Below are positions 55,656-64,000 of a DNA stretch of 64,000 nucleotides, in pieces. A model generated the notes under the pieces. That model made no database searches. It saw nothing but the letters and a program-made list of their open reading frames with translations, and was not told the DNA's origin. Positions within the stretch are counted from its first letter, which is position 1; each line of letters begins with the position of its first letter. A program made the position numbers and the translations under genes. The stretch is from Oceanobacillus sojae (GTDB lineage: Bacteria; Bacillota; Bacilli; Bacillales; Amphibacillaceae), in assembly GCF_900162665.1 (NCBI RefSeq), contig NZ_LT727810.1:465067-529066 (forward strand). Direction: 5' to 3'.

Positions 55656-56858
55656 TTGGTGGAAGAATGGCTTATTGAACTGGCAAAAGGGATAGGTAAG
55701 TTTTTTCTGAATCCGGCATTATACTGGTTCTTATTTATATTAACCATGGCAAGTTATTTCCGGATTAAACGGGAGCGGTATGATTTCGGAATAAAATTAT
55801 ATCCGAAATTTATTGAATGGCATCGGACATGGCTTGTTTCATTAATTAGCGGCATACTTGTTTCTGCTGTAATTATTGGAATAGGCATGGTGTTCTCCTA
55901 TGAAACAATTTTCGTATTAGCACTCAGTTTTATCGTTTTAAGTATAAGTACCCGTTTTACGCTGTTGTCTCCAAGCTACACGCTGGGTCTGACATTTTTA
56001 GTTTTATTTTTTGCACCTTACGTTCTCGATATGCAAAATTGGTTCGATTACTCACTGCTCTATGAACGCAGTCTCCCTGCTTTAGCAGTGCTGGCAGGAT
56101 TATTACTTTTTGTAGAGTCTCTATTAATTAAACGTGTTGAAAAACAAGATTTATTTCCAAGAATCGGGCTGAGTGACCGGGGTGTCTGGGTAGGAGAGCA
56201 GCAAATCAAACGATTAACGGTTGTACCGCTGCTTATGCTTGTGCCTGAAGGGTTAATCACTTCTTTTGCACCTTGGTGGCCTTATTTATCAATAGGGGAA
56301 TCTTCTTTAGGGCTGGTACTCATTCCTTTTTTAATTGGCTTTAACTATAAAGCAAAAGGCCATTTTCACCAAGATGCTATTTACAAGCTGGCAAAGGCGA
56401 ATACATTTTTGGCAATCGGCATTTTCCTTATTGCTGTTGGAGGAGTATTTATTCCATATCTTTCTCTGACTGCAATTATTCTAGCGATTATAGGAAAAGA
56501 ATATTTGAACTACCGGTATAGAGAAGGCGACCGCTTACGACGCCCATATTATCAGCCGCATCCAAAAGGCCTGCGGGTTGTGGGGATTCTCCCGGGAAGT
56601 CCGGCAGACAGGCTGGAGATAGAACCTGGGGAGTCTATCTACAGAGTGCATGGAAAAAATGTACAGACAAGCCAGGCTTTTTATGAAGCTTTACAACGAA
56701 GCGGGGCTTATATTAAAATGGAAGTCTTTAATCATGATAATGAGATCCGTTTCGTACAATGCTCTCTATACGAGGGGGAGCATCATTCTTTAGGCTTTCA
56801 ATTTGCTGAAGAGCCTTATAAAGCGAGAAGAGATAAAAAAAATAATAATGCGTCATAA
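55656..56858 (+). CDS. minJ: Division-site topological determinant MinJ
   Basis: This 400-residue membrane protein bridges DivIVA and MinD at the cell poles in B. subtilis. About seven membrane segments occupy residues 10-290, and a PDZ-like domain lies at about 305-385 (LRVVGILPGSPADRLEIEPGESIYRVHG in part: GILPGSPADRLEIEPG). The start is TTG with AAGGTGA upstream; GTG at 55659 is possible. It follows ctpB and precedes uvrB as in B. subtilis. swrA, present there, is not found. Confidence 0.87.
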   Translation: MVEEWLIELAKGIGKFFLNPALYWFLFILTMASYFRIKRERYDFGIKLYPKFIEWHRTWLVSLISGILVSAVIIGIGMVFSYETIFVLALSFIVLSISTRFTLLSPSYTLGLTFLVLFFAPYVLDMQNWFDYSLLYERSLPALAVLAGLLLFVESLLIKRVEKQDLFPRIGLSDRGVWVGEQQIKRLTVVPLLMLVPEGLITSFAPWWPYLSIGESSLGLVLIPFLIGFNYKAKGHFHQDAIYKLAKANTFLAIGIFLIAVGGVFIPYLSLTAIILAIIGKEYLNYRYREGDRLRRPYYQPHPKGLRVVGILPGSPADRLEIEPGESIYRVHGKNVQTSQAFYEALQRSGAYIKMEVFNHDNEIRFVQCSLYEGEHHSLGFQFAEEPYKARRDKKNNNAS

Positions 56859-56908
56859 AATAAGAATGCTTGAATCCGGTTGTAATCACCGTTTCAAGCA
56901 TTCTTATT
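56859..56908 (+). terminator. minJ terminator
   Basis: A perfect 16-bp stem (AATAAGAATGCTTGAA with its complement) lies directly after the minJ stop. The remaining gap to uvrB holds the SOS promoter. Confidence 0.9.
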
Positions 56909-57135
56909 TCATTATAAAACGCAAATCAGGATTGAAAGATTGACAGAAAGGCTATAATGAAAATAGAGGGGATGAAGCTGATTTTTATAGCTCCTGATTA
57001 AATAATTTTATAGACGATAAATCAGATGTCATTACAATATAAACAAATGGAATATGGCGGAGTGATTAATTTAAGATACCTGGAAATAATACTGCTTTGT
57101 TACAAAGGTAAAATATAATTTCTTAAAAAACAAAT

Positions 57136-57149
57136 CGAATACTTGTTCG
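57136..57149 (+). promoter_or_regulatory. LexA (SOS) box
   Basis: CGAATACTTGTTCG matches the Bacillus SOS box CGAAC-N4-GTTCG with one mismatch. It is flanked by 10-bp inverted arms (CTTAAAAAAC and GTTTTTTAAG) and overlaps the -35 of the uvrBA promoter. Confidence 0.85.
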
Positions 57150-57171
57150 TTTTTTAAGAAAAGGATATAAT
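57143..57171 (+). promoter_or_regulatory. uvrBA promoter
   Basis: TTGTTC (57143-57148), 17 bases and TATAAT (57166-57171) lie 36 bases before uvrB. LexA bound at the SOS box would cover the -35. Confidence 0.82.
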
Positions 57172-57206
57172 AGATAATAGCTATTGTAAGGAACGGAGGA
57201 AATAGG

Positions 57207-59189
57207 ATGAAGGAGCATTTTGAATTAGTTTCTGCTTATGAGCCGGCGGGAGATCAGCCGGCGGCAATTAAAGAAATTGTAGAAAAAATACTTGCCGGCC
57301 AGCACCATCAGACCTTACTTGGTGCTACCGGGACGGGAAAGACATTTACCATGTCCAATGTTGTAAAAGAAATTAATCGGCCGACACTTGTTATTGCGCA
57401 TAATAAGACATTGGCAGGACAGCTTTACAGCGAATTTAAAGAATTCTTTCCAAACAATGCTGTAGAATATTTTGTAAGCTACTATGATTATTATCAGCCG
57501 GAAGCTTATGTACCTTCTACAGATACTTTTATTGAAAAGGATGCAAGTATAAATGATGAAATTGATAAATTGCGTCACTCTGCTACATCAGCACTATTTG
57601 AAAGAAATGATGTATTGATTGTAGCAAGTGTATCGTGTATTTATGGCTTAGGTAATCCGGAAGAATATAAGAGCCAGGTGCTTTCTTTACGCCTTGGCAT
57701 GGAAAAGGAAAGAGACCGGCTCCTGCGGGAATTAGTAGATATTCAATATGCAAGAAATGATATTAATTTTCAACGCGGTACATTCCGTGTGCGTGGAGAT
57801 TCGGTGGAAATAATTCCTGCTTCTCATGAGGAGCATTGTATCCGGGTAGAGTTTTTTGGAGACGAGATTGACCGGATCCGTGAAGTGGATGCGTTAACCG
57901 GAGAAATTATCGGCGATCGTGAGCATGTAGCCATCTTCCCGGCATCCCACTTTGTTACCCGTGAAGAAAAAATGAAAATTGCGATTAAAAATATTGAAAA
58001 AGAATTAGAAGAACGGCTGAAGGAATTAAATGATGCAGGAAAACTGCTGGAAGCCCAGCGTCTGGAACAGCGGACAAATTATGATTTAGAAATGATGCGG
58101 GAAATGGGATTTTGTTCCGGTATTGAAAACTATTCACGTCCTTTAACATTACGTGAGGCAGGCGCAACACCGTATACATTACTGGATTTCTTTCCAGAGG
58201 ACTTTTTAGTAATTATTGATGAGTCTCATGTGACATTGCCCCAGATTCGCGGTATGTATAACGGTGACCAGGCTCGAAAGCAGGTTCTCGTTGATCATGG
58301 ATTCAGATTGCCTTCCGCAATGGATAACCGTCCGTTGCGCTTTGAAGAATTTGAAGAAAAGACCGATCAGCTGGTCTATGTTTCCGCAACACCCGGCCCA
58401 TATGAATTAGAGCATTCACCAGAAATGACAGAACAAATTATCCGTCCGACAGGTTTATTGGATCCAGAGGTGGAAGTCCGTCCTATTGATGGGCAGATTG
58501 ATGATTTGATTAGTGAAATTAACAAGCGGACAAAGAAAAATGAACGTGTATTAATCACAACATTAACGAAGAAGATGTCGGAGGACTTAACAGATTACCT
58601 GAAAGAAATCGGAATGAAGGTAGCTTATCTCCATTCAGAAATTAAAACTTTGGAACGGATCGAAGTTATTCGTGATTTGCGTGTTGGAAAATATGATGTT
58701 CTTGTCGGGATTAATCTCCTTAGGGAAGGACTGGATATTCCGGAAGTATCCCTGGTTTCCATTCTGGATGCCGATAAAGAAGGCTTCCTCCGTTCAGAAC
58801 GGTCCTTAATCCAGACGATGGGGCGTGCTGCAAGAAATGAAAATGGTAAAGTTATTATGTATGCTGATAAAATGACGGATTCCATGAAAAAAGCGATTGA
58901 TGAAACAGAGCGCCGCCGTACTGTACAGCAAGAATATAATGAAAAGCATGGTATTACTCCACAAACCATTCGTAAGGAAGTCCGTGATGTTATCCAGGCA
59001 ACCGTTGCTGCGGAAGCACCGGAAGCATATGATTCTGAAGCAAAACAAGTGAAGAAGATGACGAAGAAAGAAAAACAGAAGGTTATCGAAAATATGGAAA
59101 AAGAAATGAAGCAGGCAGCCAAAAATCTAGACTTCGAGAAAGCAGCAGAATTAAGAGATGTTCTCTTGGAGCTAAAAGCGGAAGGATGA
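57207..59189 (+). CDS. uvrB: Excinuclease ABC subunit B
   Basis: This 660-residue helicase-like protein verifies DNA damage in nucleotide excision repair. Walker A is [12 protein letters not shown], the beta hairpin region [13 protein letters not shown], the DEAD-type motif VIIDESHVT and motif [13 protein letters not shown]-terminal UVR motif ([13 protein letters not shown]) binds UvrC. CGGAGG lies upstream. It is co-transcribed with uvrA, seven bases away, under LexA control. Confidence 0.97.
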   Translation: MKEHFELVSAYEPAGDQPAAIKEIVEKILAGQHHQTLLGATGTGKTFTMSNVVKEINRPTLVIAHNKTLAGQLYSEFKEFFPNNAVEYFVSYYDYYQPEAYVPSTDTFIEKDASINDEIDKLRHSATSALFERNDVLIVASVSCIYGLGNPEEYKSQVLSLRLGMEKERDRLLRELVDIQYARNDINFQRGTFRVRGDSVEIIPASHEEHCIRVEFFGDEIDRIREVDALTGEIIGDREHVAIFPASHFVTREEKMKIAIKNIEKELEERLKELNDAGKLLEAQRLEQRTNYDLEMMREMGFCSGIENYSRPLTLREAGATPYTLLDFFPEDFLVIIDESHVTLPQIRGMYNGDQARKQVLVDHGFRLPSAMDNRPLRFEEFEEKTDQLVYVSATPGPYELEHSPEMTEQIIRPTGLLDPEVEVRPIDGQIDDLISEINKRTKKNERVLITTLTKKMSEDLTDYLKEIGMKVAYLHSEIKTLERIEVIRDLRVGKYDVLVGINLLREGLDIPEVSLVSILDADKEGFLRSERSLIQTMGRAARNENGKVIMYADKMTDSMKKAIDETERRRTVQQEYNEKHGITPQTIRKEVRDVIQATVAAEAPEAYDSEAKQVKKMTKKEKQKVIENMEKEMKQAAKNLDFEKAAELRDVLLELKAEG

Positions 59190-59196
59190 ATTTTTT

Positions 59197-62070
59197 ATGC
59201 CAAGCAAGTCTATAAAAATCCAAGGTGCCAGAGCGCATAACTTAAAAAATATAGATGTCAATATTCCAAAAAATAAATTAGTTGTTCTTACAGGGCTTTC
59301 TGGTTCCGGGAAATCATCCCTCGCCTTTGATACTATATATGCAGAGGGGCAGCGCCGGTATGTAGAGTCTCTGTCTGCATATGCAAGACAGTTTTTAGGA
59401 CAGATGGATAAACCGGATGTGGATGTGATTGAAGGTTTATCGCCGGCAATCTCTATTGATCAGAAAACAACCAGTAAAAACCCAAGATCAACGGTTGGAA
59501 CGGTTACAGAGATTTATGATTATTTACGTTTACTTTTTGCACGCGTAGGAAAACCGACCTGTCCGAAGCATGGTATTGAAATCAGCTCACAGACAGTACA
59601 GCAGATGGTTGATAGAGTATTGGAATATCCGGAAAGAACGAAAATGCAGATTTTAGCCCCGGTGATTTCAGGAAGAAAAGGAGAACACGTTAAAGTACTG
59701 GAAGACTTGAAAAAACAAGGGTACGTGCGTGTCCGGATTGATGGAGACATGATGGAAGTAACGGACGATATTAACCTGGAGAAAAATAAAAAGCATTCTA
59801 TTGAAGTTGTTATTGACCGGGTTGTTATTAAAGAGGGAATAGAAACACGTTTAAGTGATTCCCTGGAAGCGGCGCTTAAATTAGGAGAAGGTAATGCGAT
59901 TGTTGATGTCATTGGCGATGAGGAGCTCATGTTCAGTGAAAACCATGCCTGCCCAATCTGCGGTTTTTCTATCGGTAAATTAGAACCGCGTTTATTCTCT
60001 TTTAACAGTCCTTTTGGTGCATGCCCAAGCTGTGATGGATTAGGAACAAAACTTGAGGTAGATGTTGAATTAGTTATTCCGGATTGGGATAAAACACTAA
60101 ATGAACATGCTATTGCGCCTTGGGAGCCTATCAGTTCCCAATATTATCCGCAGCTTTTAAAGAGTGTCTGTGATCATTATAATATCCCGATGGATGTTCC
60201 TGTAAAGAATCTTCCCGAGGAACAAATGGATAAAATTTTATATGGAAGTGGAAAAGAAAAAATTCATTTTCATTATGAGAATGATTTTGGAAGCGCGCGT
60301 ACCAAGGATGTTGTTTTTGAAGGTGTTTTAAAGAATGTTGAACGCAGATACAAAGAAACTTCCTCTGATTTTATCCGTGAGACATTAGAGAAATACATGG
60401 CACAGAAAAATTGTCCAACATGTAAGGGACATCGTCTGAATAAAGAGGCGCTTGCTGTATTAATTGACGGGAAGCATATCAGTCACGTAACAGATTTCTC
60501 CATCCTGGAATCTATGGACTTTTTCAAGCAGCTTGAATTGAGTGATAAAGACCGTCAGATTGCCCGTTTAATTTTGAAAGAAATTGATAATCGTCTTTCA
60601 TTTTTAAATAATGTCGGCTTAGACTATCTAACGTTATCACGTGCAGCAGGAACACTTTCCGGCGGGGAGGCTCAGCGGATTCGCCTTGCTACCCAGATCG
60701 GCTCTGCATTGACAGGTGTTCTTTATGTACTTGATGAGCCTTCCATAGGACTGCACCAGCGTGATAATGACCGTCTTATTGAAACGCTTAAGCAGATGCG
60801 TGATTTAGACAATACGCTGATTGTTGTCGAGCATGATGAAGATACGATGCTTGCGGCAGACTGGCTGATTGATATTGGGCCGGGCGCCGGTGAGCATGGT
60901 GGTGAAATTGTTGCCAGCGGTACTCCGGAAAACGTCATGGCTGATGAGAATTCATTAACTGGCCGTTATTTATCCGGAAAAGAATTTATCCCTGTGCCGT
61001 CAAAACGGAAGAAAGCTGATAAACGTAAAATAAAAGTTACCGGCGCATCCGAGAATAATTTGAAAAATGTATCGGCTGAAATTCCAATTGGGTTGATGAC
61101 GGTCGTTACGGGTGTTTCAGGTTCCGGGAAAAGTACACTGGTTAATGAGATTATCTACAAATCTTTAGCAAAAGAATTATATAAAGGAAAAGTGAAGCCC
61201 GGGAAGTATCGGAGCATAAAAGGAATCGAGCATATCGAAAAAGTTATTGATATTGACCAGTCTCCAATCGGAAGAACACCACGTTCCAATCCAGCTACGT
61301 ATACAGGTGTATTTGACGATATTCGTGATGTATTTGCACAAACAAATGAAGCCAAGGTAAGAGGCTATAAAAAAGGCCGCTTCAGCTTTAACGTCAAAGG
61401 CGGACGCTGTGAAGCCTGCCGTGGAGATGGAATTATCAAGATTGAAATGCACTTCCTTCCAGATGTCTATGTCCCTTGTGAAGTTTGTGAAGGAGCACGT
61501 TATAACCGGGAAACACTGGAAGTGAAGTACAAAGGCAAAAATATATCAGAGGTATTGGATATGCGTATTGAGGAAGCATTAGAGTTCTTCGCCGCAATTC
61601 CAAAAATTAAACGGAAGCTGCAGACTATTTATGATGTCGGATTAGGATATATTAAACTGGGTCAGCCAGCAACAACCTTATCCGGCGGAGAAGCCCAGCG
61701 CGTTAAATTAGCAAGTGAATTGCATAAACGCTCCAACGGAAAGACGTTTTACATTTTGGATGAGCCGACAACAGGACTGCATTCCGCTGATATACGCCGT
61801 TTGCTTGATGTCCTGCAAAGGCTGGTAGATAATGGGGATTCTGTCTTAATTATCGAACACAATTTAGATGTGATTAAAAGTGCGGATCATATCATTGATT
61901 TAGGTCCGGAAGGCGGAGACCGCGGCGGCCAGATTATTGCTAAGGGAACGCCGGAAAAAATCGCAGAGCAGGCAGATATTTCTTATACAGGGAAGTACCT
62001 TGGACCTGTGTTAGAAAGAGATAAAGCACGAATGAATGAAATGATGAAAGAAAAGGTAAGCAGTAAATAA
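59197..62070 (+). CDS. uvrA: Excinuclease ABC subunit A
   Basis: This 957-residue damage-recognition ATPase forms UvrA2UvrB. There are two ABC ATPase halves: Walker [10 protein letters not shown] and GVSGSGKST, and signatures [12 protein letters not shown] and [12 protein letters not shown]. Zinc-binding modules are CPICGF..CPSCDG and [14 protein letters not shown]. The length agrees with B. subtilis UvrA. The ribosome site lies in the uvrB end (GGAAGGATG). Confidence 0.97.
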   Translation: MPSKSIKIQGARAHNLKNIDVNIPKNKLVVLTGLSGSGKSSLAFDTIYAEGQRRYVESLSAYARQFLGQMDKPDVDVIEGLSPAISIDQKTTSKNPRSTVGTVTEIYDYLRLLFARVGKPTCPKHGIEISSQTVQQMVDRVLEYPERTKMQILAPVISGRKGEHVKVLEDLKKQGYVRVRIDGDMMEVTDDINLEKNKKHSIEVVIDRVVIKEGIETRLSDSLEAALKLGEGNAIVDVIGDEELMFSENHACPICGFSIGKLEPRLFSFNSPFGACPSCDGLGTKLEVDVELVIPDWDKTLNEHAIAPWEPISSQYYPQLLKSVCDHYNIPMDVPVKNLPEEQMDKILYGSGKEKIHFHYENDFGSARTKDVVFEGVLKNVERRYKETSSDFIRETLEKYMAQKNCPTCKGHRLNKEALAVLIDGKHISHVTDFSILESMDFFKQLELSDKDRQIARLILKEIDNRLSFLNNVGLDYLTLSRAAGTLSGGEAQRIRLATQIGSALTGVLYVLDEPSIGLHQRDNDRLIETLKQMRDLDNTLIVVEHDEDTMLAADWLIDIGPGAGEHGGEIVASGTPENVMADENSLTGRYLSGKEFIPVPSKRKKADKRKIKVTGASENNLKNVSAEIPIGLMTVVTGVSGSGKSTLVNEIIYKSLAKELYKGKVKPGKYRSIKGIEHIEKVIDIDQSPIGRTPRSNPATYTGVFDDIRDVFAQTNEAKVRGYKKGRFSFNVKGGRCEACRGDGIIKIEMHFLPDVYVPCEVCEGARYNRETLEVKYKGKNISEVLDMRIEEALEFFAAIPKIKRKLQTIYDVGLGYIKLGQPATTLSGGEAQRVKLASELHKRSNGKTFYILDEPTTGLHSADIRRLLDVLQRLVDNGDSVLIIEHNLDVIKSADHIIDLGPEGGDRGGQIIAKGTPEKIAEQADISYTGKYLGPVLERDKARMNEMMKEKVSSK

Positions 62071-62079
62071 AGACAAACT

Positions 62080-62127
62080 GGTCCATCTTTAGAGTGTGAT
62101 TTTGCTCTTCAGATGGATCTTATTTTA
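62080..62127 (+). terminator. uvrA terminator
   Basis: GGTCCATCT pairs with AGATGGATC, with an inner AGAG/CTCT, followed by TTATTTTATT. Confidence 0.8.
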
Positions 62128-62284
62128 TTACAGAATAATGGACTACTTGATCATACATTTAAAATCCAATCAGAATACTGTGTTATAATAAAACTTATAT
62201 ATATGATGCATGCAATGTAAATGTATTTTCAGAACAATATTTCTGTTTCCTGAAATAAAGTTTTTATTTGGGTAAGCTATCTAA

Positions 62285-62313
62285 TTGACGCTTGGTCATC
62301 ATTTCGATAGAGT
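62285..62313 (+). promoter_or_regulatory. yojF-bshB2 promoter
   Basis: TTGACG (62285-62290), 17 bases and TAGAGT (62308-62313) lie 27 bases before yojF. Confidence 0.6.
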
Positions 62314-62339
62314 AAAAGAATAGAATTGGAGGTTGAAAC

Positions 62340-62693
62340 ATGAAACCGATAGAATTAGAGAAAGTCCAGAAGGCACTGGACAGTTATTTGAATAAGGAAG
62401 TATATGTCCATTTAGAAACCACAAATGGAGCATATGCCAATCATTTAGATGCCAACGCATATACCGTTGGCGCATATATACGTAATGCAAAAGTAACATA
62501 TAAACAGGCAAAGATTATAGGAGATGGAAATTCCTATCGTGTTGGTTTAAAAATGGAGCTTGGCTGGATTTACGCAGAAGGATTAACCGATTGGACCATT
62601 TATCAGGAAAACCAATTATTATTGGCTGGTCATGATAGGGAAGGGCGATTAATGGTAGCTTTAGAAGTCAGTGAAACGCCTTTTAAACAATAA
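62340..62693 (+). CDS. yojF: YojF, DUF1806 protein
   Basis: This 117-residue soluble protein of unknown function is conserved directly upstream of bshB2 in Bacillaceae. It has a mixed alpha/beta pattern (VQKALDSYLNKEVYVHLETT, then ELGWIYAEGLTDW). The genetic link to bacillithiol synthesis is strong, but no activity is known. A TGGAGG site precedes the ATG. It is 49 bases from bshB2. Confidence 0.85.
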   Translation: MKPIELEKVQKALDSYLNKEVYVHLETTNGAYANHLDANAYTVGAYIRNAKVTYKQAKIIGDGNSYRVGLKMELGWIYAEGLTDWTIYQENQLLLAGHDREGRLMVALEVSETPFKQ

Positions 62694-62742
62694 AAATAAA
62701 AACGAGTGATATAGCTTGATTCTAGAAAGATAGGTGAATAAA

Positions 62743-63426
62743 ATGGAGAAACATGTTGTAGTTATTTTTCCGCACCCGGACGATGAAGCATTTGGCGCGT
62801 CTGGATCGATCGCACAGTTTCGCGAAGAAGGTGTGCCGGTAACGTATTTATGTGGAACGTTGGGGCAAATGGGAAGAAATATGGGGAGCCCGACATTTGC
62901 GAACCGGGAGTCATTGCCTGAAATTCGCAAAAAAGAGTTAAAACGTGCATGTGAAACGCTGGATATGGAATTGAAAATGCTGGGATACCGTGATAAAACA
63001 ATTGAATTTGAAGATAAACAAGAGGTGGCAGACCATTTAAGAGGTTATTTAGAAGAAATAAAACCATCCCTTGTGATCACGCATTACCCCGGCTATGCAG
63101 TGCATCCGGATCATAATGCCTTAGGAGCTGCTGCGATTCAGGCGGTAGAGGATATGAAGCCGGAGGATAGGCCAAAAATTTGGGCGCAGGCTTTTTCCAA
63201 TGGTCATGAAGAAGATTTAGGGAGTCCAGATGTAATAAATAATGTTCATGATACTTTTGATAAAAAGCTGCAAACCATTTTATCGCATGATTCTCAGGTA
63301 GCCGGTATGTTCGGATGGTATAAGCAATTGGATGAATTAGAGGAAGAAATGAAAAATGAATTGATCGAAAACCAGGCTATGGAACGTTTTTATCTCTGGG
63401 ATTTTGAAAAGAACAGCTCCAACTAA
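62743..63426 (+). CDS. bshB2: Bacillithiol biosynthesis deacetylase BshB2
   Basis: This 227-residue zinc-dependent LmbE-type deacetylase converts GlcNAc-malate to GlcN-malate in bacillithiol synthesis. Metal ligands lie in PHPDDE (10-15) and in the later HPDHNALG motif; ITHYPGYAVHPD is typical. The ATG at 62743 has AGGTGA upstream; GTG at 62734 lies inside that site. It shares a promoter with yojF. Confidence 0.9.
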   Translation: MEKHVVVIFPHPDDEAFGASGSIAQFREEGVPVTYLCGTLGQMGRNMGSPTFANRESLPEIRKKELKRACETLDMELKMLGYRDKTIEFEDKQEVADHLRGYLEEIKPSLVITHYPGYAVHPDHNALGAAAIQAVEDMKPEDRPKIWAQAFSNGHEEDLGSPDVINNVHDTFDKKLQTILSHDSQVAGMFGWYKQLDELEEEMKNELIENQAMERFYLWDFEKNSSN

Positions 63427-63455
63427 TTGTTTTGTTTAAAAAGAATAAGTAGCGG

Positions 63456-63490
63456 GAAAATAGAAATGAAACTTTTTCATTTCTATTTTC
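63456..63490 (+). terminator. Terminator after bshB2
   Basis: A perfect 16-bp stem (GAAAATAGAAATGAAA with its complement) has a three-base loop. It overlaps the ECF-type promoter of the next gene. Confidence 0.75.
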
Positions 63491-63493
63491 GTA
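63467..63493 (+). promoter_or_regulatory. ECF (SigW-type) promoter of yvlC-yvlD
   Basis: TGAAAC (63467-63472), 17 bases and CGTA (63490-63493) match the SigW consensus TGAAAC-N16/17-CGTA. In B. subtilis the yvlABCD genes belong to the SigW regulon, which agrees with the downstream genes. Confidence 0.72.
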
Positions 63494-63562
63494 TATACTA
63501 ATAGAAGCACACATATCCATAAATAAATAGATGGCAAAACAATTACCTGAGGAGGTATTTCC

Positions 63563-63754
63563 ATGAAAAGATTATATCGTTCGGAAACAAATAAAATGCT
63601 TGCCGGTGTACTTGGAGGTTTAGGAGAGTATTTAAATGTGGATGCGACACTGCTCCGGATTATTTTCTTAATCCTGCTTATCCCGAGTTTTTCCACATTG
63701 GCAATTGTTTATGTAATTGCTGCTTTTATTATGCCTAGAGGAGACGTGTATTAA
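63563..63754 (+). CDS. yvlC: PspC-domain protein
   Basis: This 63-residue membrane protein is a minimal PspC domain: RSETNKMLAGVLGGLGEYLN and a single hydrophobic segment (about 32-57, LLRIIFLILLIPSFSTLAIV in shortened form). PspC-type proteins take part in envelope-stress responses. GAGGAGG precedes the ATG. The stop overlaps the next start (TAATG). The SigW-type promoter upstream fits an envelope-stress role. Confidence 0.85.
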   Translation: MKRLYRSETNKMLAGVLGGLGEYLNVDATLLRIIFLILLIPSFSTLAIVYVIAAFIMPRGDVY

Positions 63755-64000
63755 TGCTGCTTCGAGGAATTATTTCATTAGTATTAAATGCTGTTGCGCT
63801 GATAGCAGTTGCCCAGATTTTTGATTCCTTTCAGCTGGACGGATTTGGCACAGCTCTGTTAGCAAGTGTTATTTTAGCCATCCTGAATATGTTTGTGAAG
63901 CCGATTTTGGTTATTTTGACATTACCGATTACGGTGATTACATTTGGACTGTTTTTAATTGTTGTCAATGCGATTATATTGATGATCACACAGGCACTTA
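63754..64000 (+). CDS. yvlD: YvlD-like phage-holin family 4 membrane protein, partial
   Basis: The frame starts at the ATG in TAATG and runs off the window after 82 codons. The visible part (begins MLLRGIISLVLNAVALIAVA) has three hydrophobic segments and the family motif around ASVILAILNMFVKPILVILTLPIT, typical of DUF360/YvlD proteins. It is translationally coupled to yvlC and shares its ECF promoter. A small membrane protein of about 115-120 residues is expected. Confidence 0.82.
   Translation, partial: MLLRGIISLVLNAVALIAVAQIFDSFQLDGFGTALLASVILAILNMFVKPILVILTLPITVITFGLFLIVVNAIILMITQAL

Noticed and set aside
58625-59122. 165-codon minus-strand frame within uvrB
   Set aside because: Shadow of the conserved uvrB reading frame.

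Overview
The window is a low-GC Bacillota chromosome segment. Gene content and order match the Bacillus subtilis stretch pbpC / lytR-type gene - yvyE - degSU - degV - comF - flgM-flgN-flgK-flgL - yviE - fliW - csrA - flaG-fliDST - hpf - secA - prfB - cccB - ftsEX - ctpB - minJ - uvrBA. Acidic proteins, two motility clusters and the gene set suggest a halotolerant Bacillaceae of the Oceanobacillus/Virgibacillus type; that placement is inference, since no rRNA is present.

Layout. (1) 0.3-3.1 kb: a glucose PTS permease (ptsG) behind a leader terminator and a MITE-like repeat, a small ferredoxin, and a 48-aa ORF. (2) 3.2-16.1 kb: a maltodextrin locus with a GH13 neopullulanase-type enzyme on the minus strand, divergent mdxEFG transporter genes behind a perfect LacI-type operator, a second MITE-like repeat, malR, then a ThuA / two Gfo-Idh dehydrogenases / TIM-barrel epimerase / alpha-glucosidase cluster. 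No transport ATPase is present, so an MsmX-type ATPase must be encoded elsewhere. (3) 16.2-20.5 kb: motA-motB-cheA-cheW with a SigD-like -10. (4) 20.7-24.9 kb: a HAD phosphatase, a cold-inducible zinc-ribbon protein, a cre-controlled aldehyde dehydrogenase with its DUF779 partner, and an IDEAL-domain protein. (5) 24.9-29.6 kb: mostly minus strand, with PBP3-like pbpC, an LCP ligase and yvyE. (6) 29.8-43.5 kb: degS, degU, degV, comFA, comFC and the late flagellar genes. Flagellin (hag) is missing from its usual place after csrA. (7) 43.8-49.4 kb: hpf, a 50-aa ORF, secA, prfB with a programmed +1 frameshift, and cccB. (8) 50.1-56.9 kb: ftsE, ftsX, an M23 coiled-coil hydrolase, ctpB and minJ. (9) 57.2-64 kb: LexA-controlled uvrBA, yojF-bshB2, and yvlC-yvlD behind an ECF (SigW-type) promoter. 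The last gene is cut by the window edge.

How the genes work together. MdxEFG would import maltodextrins; the GH13 enzymes cut them to glucose, with MalR and probably CcpA as regulators. The ThuA/Gfo-Idh/epimerase set suggests an additional oxidative route for glucosides. MotAB, CheA and CheW supply motor and signalling parts. FlgM, FliW and CsrA control flagellar gene expression, and FlgK, FlgL and FliD form the filament junctions and cap. FtsEX probably controls the adjacent M23 enzyme at the cell wall.

The most interesting items are the ThuA/dehydrogenase cluster inside a maltose locus, the two MITE-like elements (one carrying three copies of a 17-mer), leader terminators before ptsG and the neopullulanase gene, a structured repeat-like RNA element after ctpB, the missing hag, and three short ORFs with good ribosome binding sites. 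I found no CRISPR array, no rRNA or tRNA gene and no intact insertion sequence.
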